Assembly: GCA_029265085.1 (NCBI GenBank)
Contig: JAJUJY010000046.1
Location: 1 to 26,871, forward strand
From: Chloroflexota bacterium
Lineage (GTDB): Bacteria; Chloroflexota; Anaerolineae; Anaerolineales; Anaerolineaceae
DNA: 26,871 nucleotides
Direction: 5' to 3'
Positions 17,076 through 24,933 of this stretch are shown one piece after another (position 1 is the first letter of the stretch; each line of letters opens with the position of its first letter). Below the pieces are notes generated by a model. That model had not been told where the DNA came from. It was given only the letters and a program-made list of their open reading frames with translations, and did no database searches. Made by a program: the position numbers and the translations under genes.

Positions 17076-17087
17076 TGAAACGTTTCA
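17076..17087. promoter_or_regulatory. LacI-family operator upstream of the binding-protein gene
   Basis: TGAAACGTTTCA is a perfect 12-bp palindrome, identical to the one upstream of the LacI gene. It lies between a weak minus-strand -35-like TTGTTT (17098-17093) and -10-like TAGTCT (17074-17069), 18 bp apart, and about 120 bp before the binding-protein start. A repressed internal promoter for the transport and hydrolase genes is the likely meaning. Confidence 0.75.
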
Positions 17088-17111
17088 ATTTCAAACAACA
17101 AAAAATTGGTC

Positions 17112-18143
17112 TCACGTGAGCGAAACCGGACCGGTCGATTGGCGCTCCACCAAATAGGGAGCGATCGTTTTTTGAGGAAGGATTTCTTTTCCGGTTGCCA
17201 TAGCCACAACTAAATTGGCACATTGCAGACCAATCTCACGCAGCGGCTGCGCAATGGTAGTTAAGGGCGGCTGCCAGTGAGCCGAGGATCCGATGTTATC
17301 AAAACCGATTATCGACACATCTTTACCCGCTTTAAAACCGCGAGATTGCAAGGCTCGCATAGCCCCAAACGCACAAAGATCATTGGCGGTTAACACTGCC
17401 GTGGGCGGTTGCGGCAAATCCAACAAAATATGCATAGCCACCTGCCCGGAACGCTCCGAAAAACCGCCTTGTTCAATATATTCATCCAAAATGGGGAGTT
17501 GGTTTTCTCTCATAGCACTGGCAAAACCCTCCCAGCGCTGCTCCGCCAGCATAAAATCAGCAGGCGGGGTAATATAGGCAATTCGACGGTGACCTAACCG
17601 CACCAGGTAATCAATCGCCATTGTCAGCCCGGCGGCACCGTCCACATCCACAAAAGCATGCTGAGATAGTGAATGTGTCTGCCCAAAAGTGATAAACGGG
17701 AAATCCATCTCCTTAAGTAATTGCACACGTTCATCCTGGCTGCGCATGCCCATCAAGATCAAACCATCAACCTGGCGTTCTCCTACCAGACGCTCATAAA
17801 TACTTGCTTCTTTTGAAGAGGATGTGGCCGCCGAGAGCAACAAATCATAGCCAAGCTCTGCCAGACCTGTATTCACACCCGAGAGAAATTCCAAAAACGC
17901 ATAATCCCCTGGCTCCAGGCTGTAATTTGCCTCGAGCGAGATCAGTGGTACCATGCCAATCCGGCGAGTTTGATTGGTTTTCAGGCTGCGCGCAGCGGCA
18001 TGAGGATGGTAGTCCAGTTGCTTAATCGCTTTCCGAATCGCTGTGCAGGTTTCCTCAGCAACCATATCCGGATTATTAAAATAATTCGAAACGGTCCCTA
18101 GAGAAACCCCAGCAACTTTGGCAATGTCGCGCATCGTAGTCAT
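17112..18143 (-). CDS. LacI-family transcriptional repressor
   Basis: A 343-residue regulator. The DNA-binding domain is at the N-terminus: MRDIAKVAGVSLGTVSNYFNNP with the hinge helix HPHAAARSLKTNQTRRIGMV (about residues 48-67), followed by a periplasmic-binding-protein-like sugar-sensing domain (LILMGMRS; AVLTANDLCAFGAMRAL; DVSIIGFDNIGSSAHWQPPLTTI). Starts at 18143 or 18134 are both possible; neither has a strong ribosome site. Palindromes at 17076-17087 and 18155-18170 flank the gene, one on its own promoter, so autorepression and repression of the maltodextrin genes are both expected. The inducer is probably maltose or a maltodextrin. Confidence 0.93.
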   Translation of the reverse strand: MTTMRDIAKVAGVSLGTVSNYFNNPDMVAEETCTAIRKAIKQLDYHPHAAARSLKTNQTRRIGMVPLISLEANYSLEPGDYAFLEFLSGVNTGLAELGYDLLLSAATSSSKEASIYERLVGERQVDGLILMGMRSQDERVQLLKEMDFPFITFGQTHSLSQHAFVDVDGAAGLTMAIDYLVRLGHRRIAYITPPADFMLAEQRWEGFASAMRENQLPILDEYIEQGGFSERSGQVAMHILLDLPQPPTAVLTANDLCAFGAMRALQSRGFKAGKDVSIIGFDNIGSSAHWQPPLTTIAQPLREIGLQCANLVVAMATGKEILPQKTIAPYLVERQSTGPVSLT

Positions 18144-18154
18144 TTAATCACCGC

Positions 18155-18170
18155 ATTGAAACGTTTCAAT
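18155..18170. promoter_or_regulatory. LacI-family operator at the lacI-type gene's own start
   Basis: ATTGAAACGTTTCAAT is a perfect 16-bp palindrome with the same TGAAACGTTTCA core as 17076-17087. It begins one base after the -10 of the minus-strand promoter and covers the expected transcription start. Confidence 0.85.
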
Positions 18171-18171
18171 T

Positions 18172-18200
18172 ATTATAGCCACACTTACACCAAAAGTCAA
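18172..18200 (-). promoter_or_regulatory. Promoter of the LacI/maltodextrin operon
   Basis: On the minus strand, TTGACT (18200-18195) and a perfect TATAAT (18177-18172) are spaced 17 bp. The expected start falls inside the palindrome, giving a leader of about 22 nt before the LacI gene. Confidence 0.82.
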
Positions 18201-18336
18201 CAACAAAATTAAGGGAAAAATATCTTGTTAAAATAAAAATATTTTAAAACTTTTCCACCCAGAATAATTTTTTGCGCCAAGGCTTAAAAATTGAAATTGT
18301 TCGCATATTTTGCCGATGCTACTCAACAAAAAACTA

Positions 18337-18364
18337 TTGACAGCTCGAGAATATATTTTATAAT
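18337..18364 (+). promoter_or_regulatory. Consensus promoter of the oligopeptide-type ABC operon
   Basis: Perfect TTGACA (18337-18342) and perfect TATAAT (18359-18364) are separated by 16 bp. This is the strongest promoter in the window and would give a leader of about 65 nt. Such a strong promoter implies tight control, consistent with the operator placed at its start site. Between it and the minus-strand promoter (18201-18336) the DNA is AT-rich with no further site recognised. Confidence 0.85.
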
Positions 18365-18365
18365 G

Positions 18366-18385
18366 GTGTATACCAATATACCAAT
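18366..18385. promoter_or_regulatory. Putative GntR/HutC-type operator with ATACCAAT direct repeats
   Basis: GTGTATAC (18366-18373) fits the published HutC-subfamily pattern GT-N-TA-N-AC and lies two bases after the -10. It overlaps two exact tandem copies of ATACCAAT (18370-18377 and 18378-18385); a further imperfect copy, ATCCAAT, is at 18391-18397. The GntR/UTRA protein encoded at the end of the same operon is the natural binder. Assignment rests on pattern and position only. Confidence 0.6.
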
Positions 18386-18437
18386 TGGCTATCCAATTCA
18401 CCCTCCCCTCAATTTATCTACTCAAAGGAGAAAGTCG

Positions 18438-20537
18438 ATGTTTAGAACCAGAATGTTTACACTGTTCAGTATTCTGGTGGTTGCCTGCATGCTGCTTTCA
18501 GCATGTAGCTCTCCCTCTGCTCCAACGAATGCAGCTGAGGTGCCGCCCCAGGACCAAAACCAATCTTCAACTCCTACCCAAGAACCTCAACCGATTGATT
18601 CCACAACATCAACCGGTTGTCCTGCGGCCACAGTTGCAGACATGAAAGGCCTTGCCAGTAAATTCCCACAGCAATTCGAACTGGTTGAATTTGAACAGGC
18701 TGCCAACTGTGAGCTATCTTTTTCAGATAATCCATTATTTTCAAGCCAAGGGTTACCCCCTGTATCTGAACGATTACCAGAGGAACCGCTGGTCGTAGCC
18801 CCTTACAGCGAAATTGGTATGTACGGTGGGCAAATGCGTTTGATTTCGCTTGGACCAGAAACCGGAACAGCAGAGAACTTAAGCTATCGACATGTTCAGC
18901 TGGTTCGATACTCAGATGATTTACAGACTATCGTTCCTGATGTCGCTAAAGGATGGGAGTGGAACCAGGATTATTCTGAACTTACTTTCTTTTTGCGCAA
19001 AGGTCACAAATGGTCAGATGGTGAACCTTTTACAGCAGATGATATTCTTTTTTGGTACAACGATATCCAACTCAACCCTGAACTTTTCCCCAATCCTCGG
19101 GATTCATGGAAAACCCAAGGGACCCTGATGGAAATCGAAAAAATTGATGAATATACCGTAAAATTTAAATTCGGGGCTCCGCGGCCAGGCGCATTGACAA
19201 TGTTTGCCAACTCTTACATTCAGCCCTGGCAGCCCAAGCATTTCTTATCCCAATTCCATATTGCGTACAATCCCAAAGCGAATGAGTTGGCTCAAGAACA
19301 AAAGTTAGAAAATTGGACAGCCTTATTCCGGCAATATTATCATGACTGGAAAGACTCATTCCACAAGCCAGTTCCAACCTTGGAGCCGTACATCATTGTT
19401 GAAGAAGACACACAGCACCGATTAGCATCTGCCAATCCATATTACTTTAAAGTCGATACTGCCGGTCAGCAACTTCCCTACATCAATGAACAAAATGAAA
19501 CCTTCATTTCAGATCTACAATTAATCAACTTGAAGGTCACTGCTGGCGAAGTAGACTTGAAAAGCAACGCTCTTTCACTGACGGATTATCCCCTGTATAA
19601 AGAAAACGAAGCCAATGGAAATTACCGGGTTGAATTACCACCCGCTGGCTTAGCAGGCGGCATGGGATATACATTTAATATCACTTCAAAAGATCCTGTT
19701 TTGCGCGAAATATTCAATGACATTCGCTTCAAACAGGCAATGTCTTTAGCAATCAATCGCGAAGAAATCAACCAAACCGTATTTTTAGGTCTGGCAAAAC
19801 CAATGCAATTTGTTCCGGCCGACCCGCTATTTGTCAAGTTTGTTACCCCTGAACAAGCGAATTACATGGCTTCCTATGACCCAGACCAGGCAAATGTGCT
19901 CCTGGACGAGATGGGTCTTCAAAAGGGCTCTGATGGCTTCCGGTTACGCAAAGACGGCAAACCATTAATTATCTTGATGGACTATACAGTATTAGGCGGA
20001 CCAGCACTCACCCACGAGTTGGTTAAACAGTACTGGGAAGCAGTCGGTGTTAAAGTAGAGTTGAAAGAAGTAAGTACTGAAGCATTCCGCACTCGCAATA
20101 TGGCAAACGAACAAGATGTTTTTGTGTGGCGTACTGATGGTACTGCTGCACCTTCCTTGATCGCTGATTCACTCAACGCGTTTGTTCCATTCCAGGCTGC
20201 TGGTCTCCAGGTAAAAACTGGAATTCCTTGGGGTCAATACTGGGCTACCGAAGGTAAAGAAGGCGAAAAACCAGCCGATTGGGCTGAGAAACTCCGCCAG
20301 GACGTTATTAAATTCAGCAGCCTGACACCTTATTCTGACGAATGGAATCAGGCCGGCCAAGAAATCGTTCAAGAATGGAATGATCAATTGATCACTATTG
20401 GCACTGTTGGCGAAGTTCCAGTTCCTCTGATCGTTTCCAATCGCCTTGGCAACACACCTCCAGCTTTCACTAGCCAGATTTGGGATTTCTACTGCCTGTT
20501 CCCATTCCGTGTTGATCAGGAATACATCAAGCAGTAA
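18438..20537 (+). CDS. Oligopeptide-type (family 5) ABC substrate-binding lipoprotein
   Basis: An extracytoplasmic binding protein of 699 residues. The signal sequence MFRTRMFTLFSILVVACMLLSAC ends in a lipobox with Cys23, followed by a Ser/Pro/Gln-rich linker. The start at 18438 is fixed by AAAGGAG at 18424-18430; the frame is open further upstream across the promoter. Family 5 hallmarks are APYSEIGMYGGQMRLIS, the signature region DVAKGWEWNQDYSELTFFLRKGHKWSDGEPFTADDILF, and FKQAMSLAINREEINQ. It is longer than DppA/OppA (about 530), with an extra N-terminal segment before YGG. Long members of this type are often found with saccharide-degrading genes, so the ligand may be an oligosaccharide, peptide or other small molecule. 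Confidence 0.92.
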   Translation: MFRTRMFTLFSILVVACMLLSACSSPSAPTNAAEVPPQDQNQSSTPTQEPQPIDSTTSTGCPAATVADMKGLASKFPQQFELVEFEQAANCELSFSDNPLFSSQGLPPVSERLPEEPLVVAPYSEIGMYGGQMRLISLGPETGTAENLSYRHVQLVRYSDDLQTIVPDVAKGWEWNQDYSELTFFLRKGHKWSDGEPFTADDILFWYNDIQLNPELFPNPRDSWKTQGTLMEIEKIDEYTVKFKFGAPRPGALTMFANSYIQPWQPKHFLSQFHIAYNPKANELAQEQKLENWTALFRQYYHDWKDSFHKPVPTLEPYIIVEEDTQHRLASANPYYFKVDTAGQQLPYINEQNETFISDLQLINLKVTAGEVDLKSNALSLTDYPLYKENEANGNYRVELPPAGLAGGMGYTFNITSKDPVLREIFNDIRFKQAMSLAINREEINQTVFLGLAKPMQFVPADPLFVKFVTPEQANYMASYDPDQANVLLDEMGLQKGSDGFRLRKDGKPLIILMDYTVLGGPALTHELVKQYWEAVGVKVELKEVSTEAFRTRNMANEQDVFVWRTDGTAAPSLIADSLNAFVPFQAAGLQVKTGIPWGQYWATEGKEGEKPADWAEKLRQDVIKFSSLTPYSDEWNQAGQEIVQEWNDQLITIGTVGEVPVPLIVSNRLGNTPPAFTSQIWDFYCLFPFRVDQEYIKQ

Positions 20538-20554
20538 AAACAGGTGATAATTGA

Positions 20555-20593
20555 TTTGTGCTAGCCCGGAACATTTGGTCGGGCTAGCACAAA
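20555..20593 (+). terminator. Hairpin between binding-protein and permease genes (attenuating or stabilising)
   Basis: A perfect 14-bp stem, TTTGTGCTAGCCCG (20555-20568) with CGGGCTAGCACAAA (20580-20593), has an 11-nt loop and begins 18 nt after the stop codon. No T-tract follows. It sits in the same place as the hairpin in the maltodextrin operon and probably sets unequal expression of binding protein and membrane subunits. Confidence 0.75.
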
Positions 20594-20632
20594 ACTCACT
20601 CAAATAAAAATAATATCAGGGCAATTAGATAA

Positions 20633-21628
20633 ATGGCAAAGTTCATCCTCAAACGTTTTTTGGCAATGTTAATCACCCTGTTCTTAGTTTCCATTGTCAC
20701 TTTTATTATTATTGAATTACCTCCGGGAGATTATGCGGATCGTTACGCCTTTAAACTTTCCGCGTCTGGGGTACGTGTTACTCCCGAAGAATTGAATAAT
20801 TTAAAAATCCAATTTGGTCTTGATAAACCAATGGTTATTCGTTATTTCACCTGGATGAAAAACATTATCACGGAAGGCAATTTTGGTGTTTCATTCCAAT
20901 ATCAACGCCCCGTAACAGAAGTTATCGGTGAAAGGATCGTCTTTACTGTAATTCTTGCGTTGACTACCCTCATATTAACTTATGGAATAGCAATACCTAT
21001 TGGGATCATCTCTGCAGTATATCAATACTCATTTCTTGATTACCTTGTAACCTTCATTGGTTATATTGGATTAGGAATCCCCACATTCATGCTTGCATTA
21101 GTTCTTCTGTTTGTCAATGTAATGATCTTTGGCGTGAATGTTGGCGGACTATTCTCGCCGGAATTTATCAATGCTCCCTGGAGTATTGCACGAGCTATCG
21201 ACTTGTTACGACATATTTGGGTACCAGCATTGGTGTTAGGCACAACCGGAACGGCATTCCAGATTCGGACAATTCGTGCCACCTTATTAGATGAAAAAAA
21301 CAATCTTTATGTCACAGCGGCACGTGCAAAAGGCTTATCAGAATTTAGAACATTAATGAAATATCCAGTGCGGGTAGCAATTAACCCTGTAATCAGCACA
21401 ATAGGTTGGGAATTGACTTCCATTGTTTCTGGAGCCCCAATCGTGGCTCTTGTTCTTGGCCTACCCGATACAGGTCCACTCTTTCTTAGTTCATTACTTG
21501 ATCAAGATATGTACCTGGCTGGCACTATGTTGTTATTAATGTCATTTCTGACGATTTTAGGCACATTCCTTTCAGATTTACTCTTAGCTGCGCTTGATCC
21601 TCGCGTACGTATGGGAGTTACTTCGTAG
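20633..21628 (+). CDS. ABC transporter permease, DppB/OppB type
   Basis: First inner-membrane subunit of the importer, 331 residues with about six membrane segments. The start FILKRFLAMLITLFLVSIVTFIIIELPPGDYAD, the segment NNLKIQFGLDKPMVIRYFTWMKNIITEGNFGVSF, and the coupling loop IRATLLDEKNNLYVTAARAKGLSEFRTLMKYPVR are diagnostic of DppB-type proteins. It follows the hairpin and pairs with the DppC-type protein nine bases downstream. The ribosome site is weak (ATCAGGGCAATTAG before the ATG), consistent with lower translation than the binding protein. Confidence 0.93.
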   Translation: MAKFILKRFLAMLITLFLVSIVTFIIIELPPGDYADRYAFKLSASGVRVTPEELNNLKIQFGLDKPMVIRYFTWMKNIITEGNFGVSFQYQRPVTEVIGERIVFTVILALTTLILTYGIAIPIGIISAVYQYSFLDYLVTFIGYIGLGIPTFMLALVLLFVNVMIFGVNVGGLFSPEFINAPWSIARAIDLLRHIWVPALVLGTTGTAFQIRTIRATLLDEKNNLYVTAARAKGLSEFRTLMKYPVRVAINPVISTIGWELTSIVSGAPIVALVLGLPDTGPLFLSSLLDQDMYLAGTMLLLMSFLTILGTFLSDLLLAALDPRVRMGVTS

Positions 21629-21637
21629 GAGAAAACC

Positions 21638-22807
21638 ATGCAAGAAGTTACAAGCTCTGAAAACAATTCACTCACAAATACTTCTGCCATCCCAGGTAAA
21701 CTTACTCGCGAGGAAAAGCGAAAACTAGAATATTTCACCGCTACACAATCACAATTAATTTGGCGGCGGTTCTGCAAACACCGTTTGGCGCTTGTAGGTT
21801 CATTTATCTTATTGATTTTCGTGATAATTACCACATTTGCCGAAATTATTGCACCCTACAGCACCACCACGCGTGATCCACGCTATATTCTTGGAAAACC
21901 GCAAAGTATTCATTTTGTAGATCATGAGGGAGTATTTTCACCACAACCATTTGTTTATGCCGTTCGGACAATTCGCAACCAACAAACGCTGGCCATGGAA
22001 TTTGAGGAAGATACAAGCACAAAAATCCCCGTCAAGCTGCTTTATCAAGGTGAGCCTTATAAATTATGGGGGTTGTTTCCTCTACGCTTACATTTGATTG
22101 GTGTAGAAAACGGATACTTACACTTGATGGGTACGGATGATCTTGGACGGGATGTTTTTTCGCGCTTGATTTACGCAACTCGCATCTCCCTTTCCATTGG
22201 GTCATTAGGGGTTCTTATCTCATTTTTGCTTGGTCTCTTAATTGGTGGAATTTCTGGTTACATGGGTGGTTGGGTTGATTACCTCGTCCAAAGGCTCACA
22301 GAATTTATTCGCTCGATTCCCACCCTGCCTTTATGGATGGCTTTGTCGGCATCTTTTCCCAAAGAGTGGCCAGCATTATCCATTTATTTTGCCATTACAG
22401 TCCTACTTTCATTTTTGGGATGGACGACACTTGCTCGTCGGGTTCGCGGAAAACTGCTCTCATTGAGAAATGAAGATTTTGTAATTGCAGCAAAAATCTC
22501 CGGAACAAGTGATGGAGCTATCATAACCCGGCATCTATTACCTTCTTTCTTAAGCTACATCATCGTCGATTTATCAGTTTCTTTCCCATATATGATCCTT
22601 GGAGAAACTTCATTAAGTTTTGTAGGCTTAGGTTTACGTCCCCCAATTGTAAGTTGGGGAACAATGTTACAAGCATCACAGAATTTACGCGCGATCACAA
22701 TGCATCCATGGCTTTTCCTTCCTGCAATTTTTGTCATTCTAGCCATTATGGCCTTTAGTTTTGTAGGAGATGGGCTACGTGACGCAGCAGATCCTTACTC
22801 AAGGTAA
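21638..22807 (+). CDS. ABC transporter permease, DppC/OppC type with periplasmic insertion
   Basis: Second inner-membrane subunit, 389 residues compared with about 300 for typical DppC. The extra length is a block of about 90 residues between the first and second membrane segments (roughly residues 75-165, from RDPRYILGKPQSIHF to LIGVENGYLHLMG), expected to be outside the membrane. After it the usual sequence resumes: GTDDLGRDVFSRLIYATRISLSIG and the coupling loop NEDFVIAAKISGTSDGAIITRHLLPS. TAGGAG precedes the ATG. This longer form is known in a subset of the family paired with long binding proteins such as the one here. Confidence 0.93.
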   Translation: MQEVTSSENNSLTNTSAIPGKLTREEKRKLEYFTATQSQLIWRRFCKHRLALVGSFILLIFVIITTFAEIIAPYSTTTRDPRYILGKPQSIHFVDHEGVFSPQPFVYAVRTIRNQQTLAMEFEEDTSTKIPVKLLYQGEPYKLWGLFPLRLHLIGVENGYLHLMGTDDLGRDVFSRLIYATRISLSIGSLGVLISFLLGLLIGGISGYMGGWVDYLVQRLTEFIRSIPTLPLWMALSASFPKEWPALSIYFAITVLLSFLGWTTLARRVRGKLLSLRNEDFVIAAKISGTSDGAIITRHLLPSFLSYIIVDLSVSFPYMILGETSLSFVGLGLRPPIVSWGTMLQASQNLRAITMHPWLFLPAIFVILAIMAFSFVGDGLRDAADPYSR

Positions 22808-22812
22808 ATTGC

Positions 22813-23826
22813 ATGATAACAAATAACAAACTCCTTGAAATTAATCACTTAAATGTTCAGTTTCAACTCGATGAAGGTGCTGTCACAGCAGTAAACGATG
22901 TATCCATGCAATTAAATCGAGGTGAAGTTTTAGGTGTAGTCGGAGAGAGCGGTTGCGGCAAAAGTGTAACTGCCCAATCAATTATGAGGATTATCCCACC
23001 TCCTGGGAAAATCCAAAACGGAGAAATTATCTTCCACACTTCTGAGGGAAACACTTATGATCTAGCGAAGATTGACTCACGAGGAAAGGAGATCAGAAAA
23101 ATTCGCGGCAAAGAAATTGCAATGATCTTCCAAGAACCTATGAGCTCGTTTTCGCCAATTTACACTGTCGGCAACCAAATAATTGAATCTATTCTACTTC
23201 ATCAAAAGATTAGCAAACAAGCTGCCCGCGAACACGCAATTGAGATGCTGGATCGAGTTGGGATTAATGATCCTTCACACCGGATTGACAGCTACCCATT
23301 TGAAATGTCAGGAGGAATGCGACAACGAGCGATGATTGCAATGGCAATGGCGAATAATCCATCATTGTTGCTGGCTGACGAACCTACCACAGCGCTTGAT
23401 GTAACTATTCAATCGCAAATATTGACGATGATGAAAAAACTACAGCAGCAAACTGGCACATCTATCTTATTTATTACCCATAATTTGGGTGTGATCGCTC
23501 AGATTGCTGACCGAATTGCAATCATGTATCTTGGCAAAGTAGTCGAAACCGGGACCGTGCAAGATATTTTTCATCATCCGACACATCCTTACACAATCAA
23601 CTTACTTAAAGCCATTCCTACCATCGGGAAGACGAGCGGTAAAAGATTAGTTTCCATACAGGGAAATATCCCAAGCCCTTATGAATGGCCTACTGGCTGT
23701 TCTTTTCACCCACGTTGCGAAAGAAAAATCGCAGGGAAATGTGATGTGCTTGAACCACAAACATACACAGTACAACCGAACCAACAAGTTCGCTGCTTCC
23801 TTTACGAAGACAAGAGTACGAGGTAA
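22813..23826 (+). CDS. ABC transporter ATP-binding protein, DppD/OppD type
   Basis: Cytoplasmic ATPase of 337 residues. Walker A is GESGCGKS (44-51), the signature is MSGGMRQR (165-172), and Walker B is LLLADEPTTALD with Asp189/Glu190. The C-terminal region carries the DppD-type Cys pattern (GCSFHPRCERKIAGKC and a later RCF), which in this family is linked to an iron-sulfur cluster. The ATG is five bases past the permease stop, so translation is probably coupled. It pairs with the DppF-type subunit to drive import through the two permeases. Confidence 0.95.
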   Translation: MITNNKLLEINHLNVQFQLDEGAVTAVNDVSMQLNRGEVLGVVGESGCGKSVTAQSIMRIIPPPGKIQNGEIIFHTSEGNTYDLAKIDSRGKEIRKIRGKEIAMIFQEPMSSFSPIYTVGNQIIESILLHQKISKQAAREHAIEMLDRVGINDPSHRIDSYPFEMSGGMRQRAMIAMAMANNPSLLLADEPTTALDVTIQSQILTMMKKLQQQTGTSILFITHNLGVIAQIADRIAIMYLGKVVETGTVQDIFHHPTHPYTINLLKAIPTIGKTSGKRLVSIQGNIPSPYEWPTGCSFHPRCERKIAGKCDVLEPQTYTVQPNQQVRCFLYEDKSTR

Positions 23827-23831
23827 ATACC

Positions 23832-24914
23832 GTGGGAATTTCTAATACATTTTCAAAAAGAAATAAAGTAGACACAGGACAGATTCCTATTTTAAAAATC
23901 GAGAATTTAGCCAAGCATTATCCAGTACGACGCGGGCTGCTTGGAAGCAGTAAAGCCATAGTGCGAGCAGTTGATGGCGTTACATTTGATATCCATCGTG
24001 GTGAAACACTAGGTTTAGTTGGGGAAAGTGGATCTGGGAAAACAACCGTTGGACGATGCATTCTGCGTGCAATTGAGTCAACCGCTGGTCATATCTGGTT
24101 TTCACCAGAACCAGGACGCTTATATGATCTGGCTGAAAAAAAACTTGTAGATTCAACATACCGCCAGCATATGCACATGATTTTTCAAGACCCCTACTCC
24201 TCCCTTAGTCCACGGATGACAGTTCGAGACATTATTGCGGAACCATTAATATCAAATCATTGGGGAAACAACAATCGCGAAATGATTGATGGACGTGTCA
24301 GGGAAGTGGCTAGCCTTTGCGGATTAAACTTAGAACACTTAAAGCGATATCCACATGCTTTCAGTGGAGGGCAGAGGCAGAGAATTGGAATTGCCCGATC
24401 GTTAGCACTAAGTCCCAGATTCCTTGTGTGCGATGAGGCCGTATCCGCCTTAGACGTTTCTATTCAGGCTCAGATAATCAACCTGCTGCAAGACTTACAA
24501 GAGGAACTTCAATTAACCTATCTATTTATTGCTCACGACTTAAGCGTTGTGGAGCACATTTGTGACCGAGTTGCAGTAATGTACCTGGGACAATTAGTTG
24601 AATTAGCCCCAACCAAACACCTATTTTTTACTCCTTTGCACCCGTATACCGAAGCATTGATGTCTGCAATTCCAGTGGCGGATCCTAATCTATCCATGAA
24701 TCCGATGATTTTGCCAGGCGAAATTCCAGATCCAAGTAAACGAGCACAAGGATGCGCATTTCACCCGCGCTGTCGTTTCCGCCAAGACATATGCCAATCA
24801 AAATTTCCAGAATGGCGTGAAATGTCGCCAGGTCATTATGCGGCATGCCATTTTGCAGGCGAGCTAAAAGTTATGGGGGTTAACGAATTTATTCAAGCAA
24901 AAAACACCAATTAA
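23832..24914 (+). CDS. ABC transporter ATP-binding protein, DppF/OppF type
   Basis: Second ATPase subunit, 360 residues, beginning with GTG five bases after the DppD-type stop. Walker A is GESGSGKT (64-71), the signature is [13 protein letters not shown], and Walker B is [12 protein letters not shown], with the Ala-Val in place of Pro-Thr typical of OppF/DppF. The C-terminal cysteines are again present ([15 protein letters not shown] and AACHF). Codon 1 has only a weak ribosome site, so coupling to the preceding gene is likely. An extension of about 20 residues precedes the ATPase fold. Confidence 0.95.
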   Translation: MGISNTFSKRNKVDTGQIPILKIENLAKHYPVRRGLLGSSKAIVRAVDGVTFDIHRGETLGLVGESGSGKTTVGRCILRAIESTAGHIWFSPEPGRLYDLAEKKLVDSTYRQHMHMIFQDPYSSLSPRMTVRDIIAEPLISNHWGNNNREMIDGRVREVASLCGLNLEHLKRYPHAFSGGQRQRIGIARSLALSPRFLVCDEAVSALDVSIQAQIINLLQDLQEELQLTYLFIAHDLSVVEHICDRVAVMYLGQLVELAPTKHLFFTPLHPYTEALMSAIPVADPNLSMNPMILPGEIPDPSKRAQGCAFHPRCRFRQDICQSKFPEWREMSPGHYAACHFAGELKVMGVNEFIQAKNTN

Positions 24915-24933
24915 TTGGTGTGGAGAATAGAGT

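Noticed and set aside
18291..18437. Open frame extending the family-5 binding protein 49 codons upstream
   Set aside because: It runs across the -35, -10 and operator, and places the signal peptide inside the protein. AAAGGAG before 18438 fixes the start.
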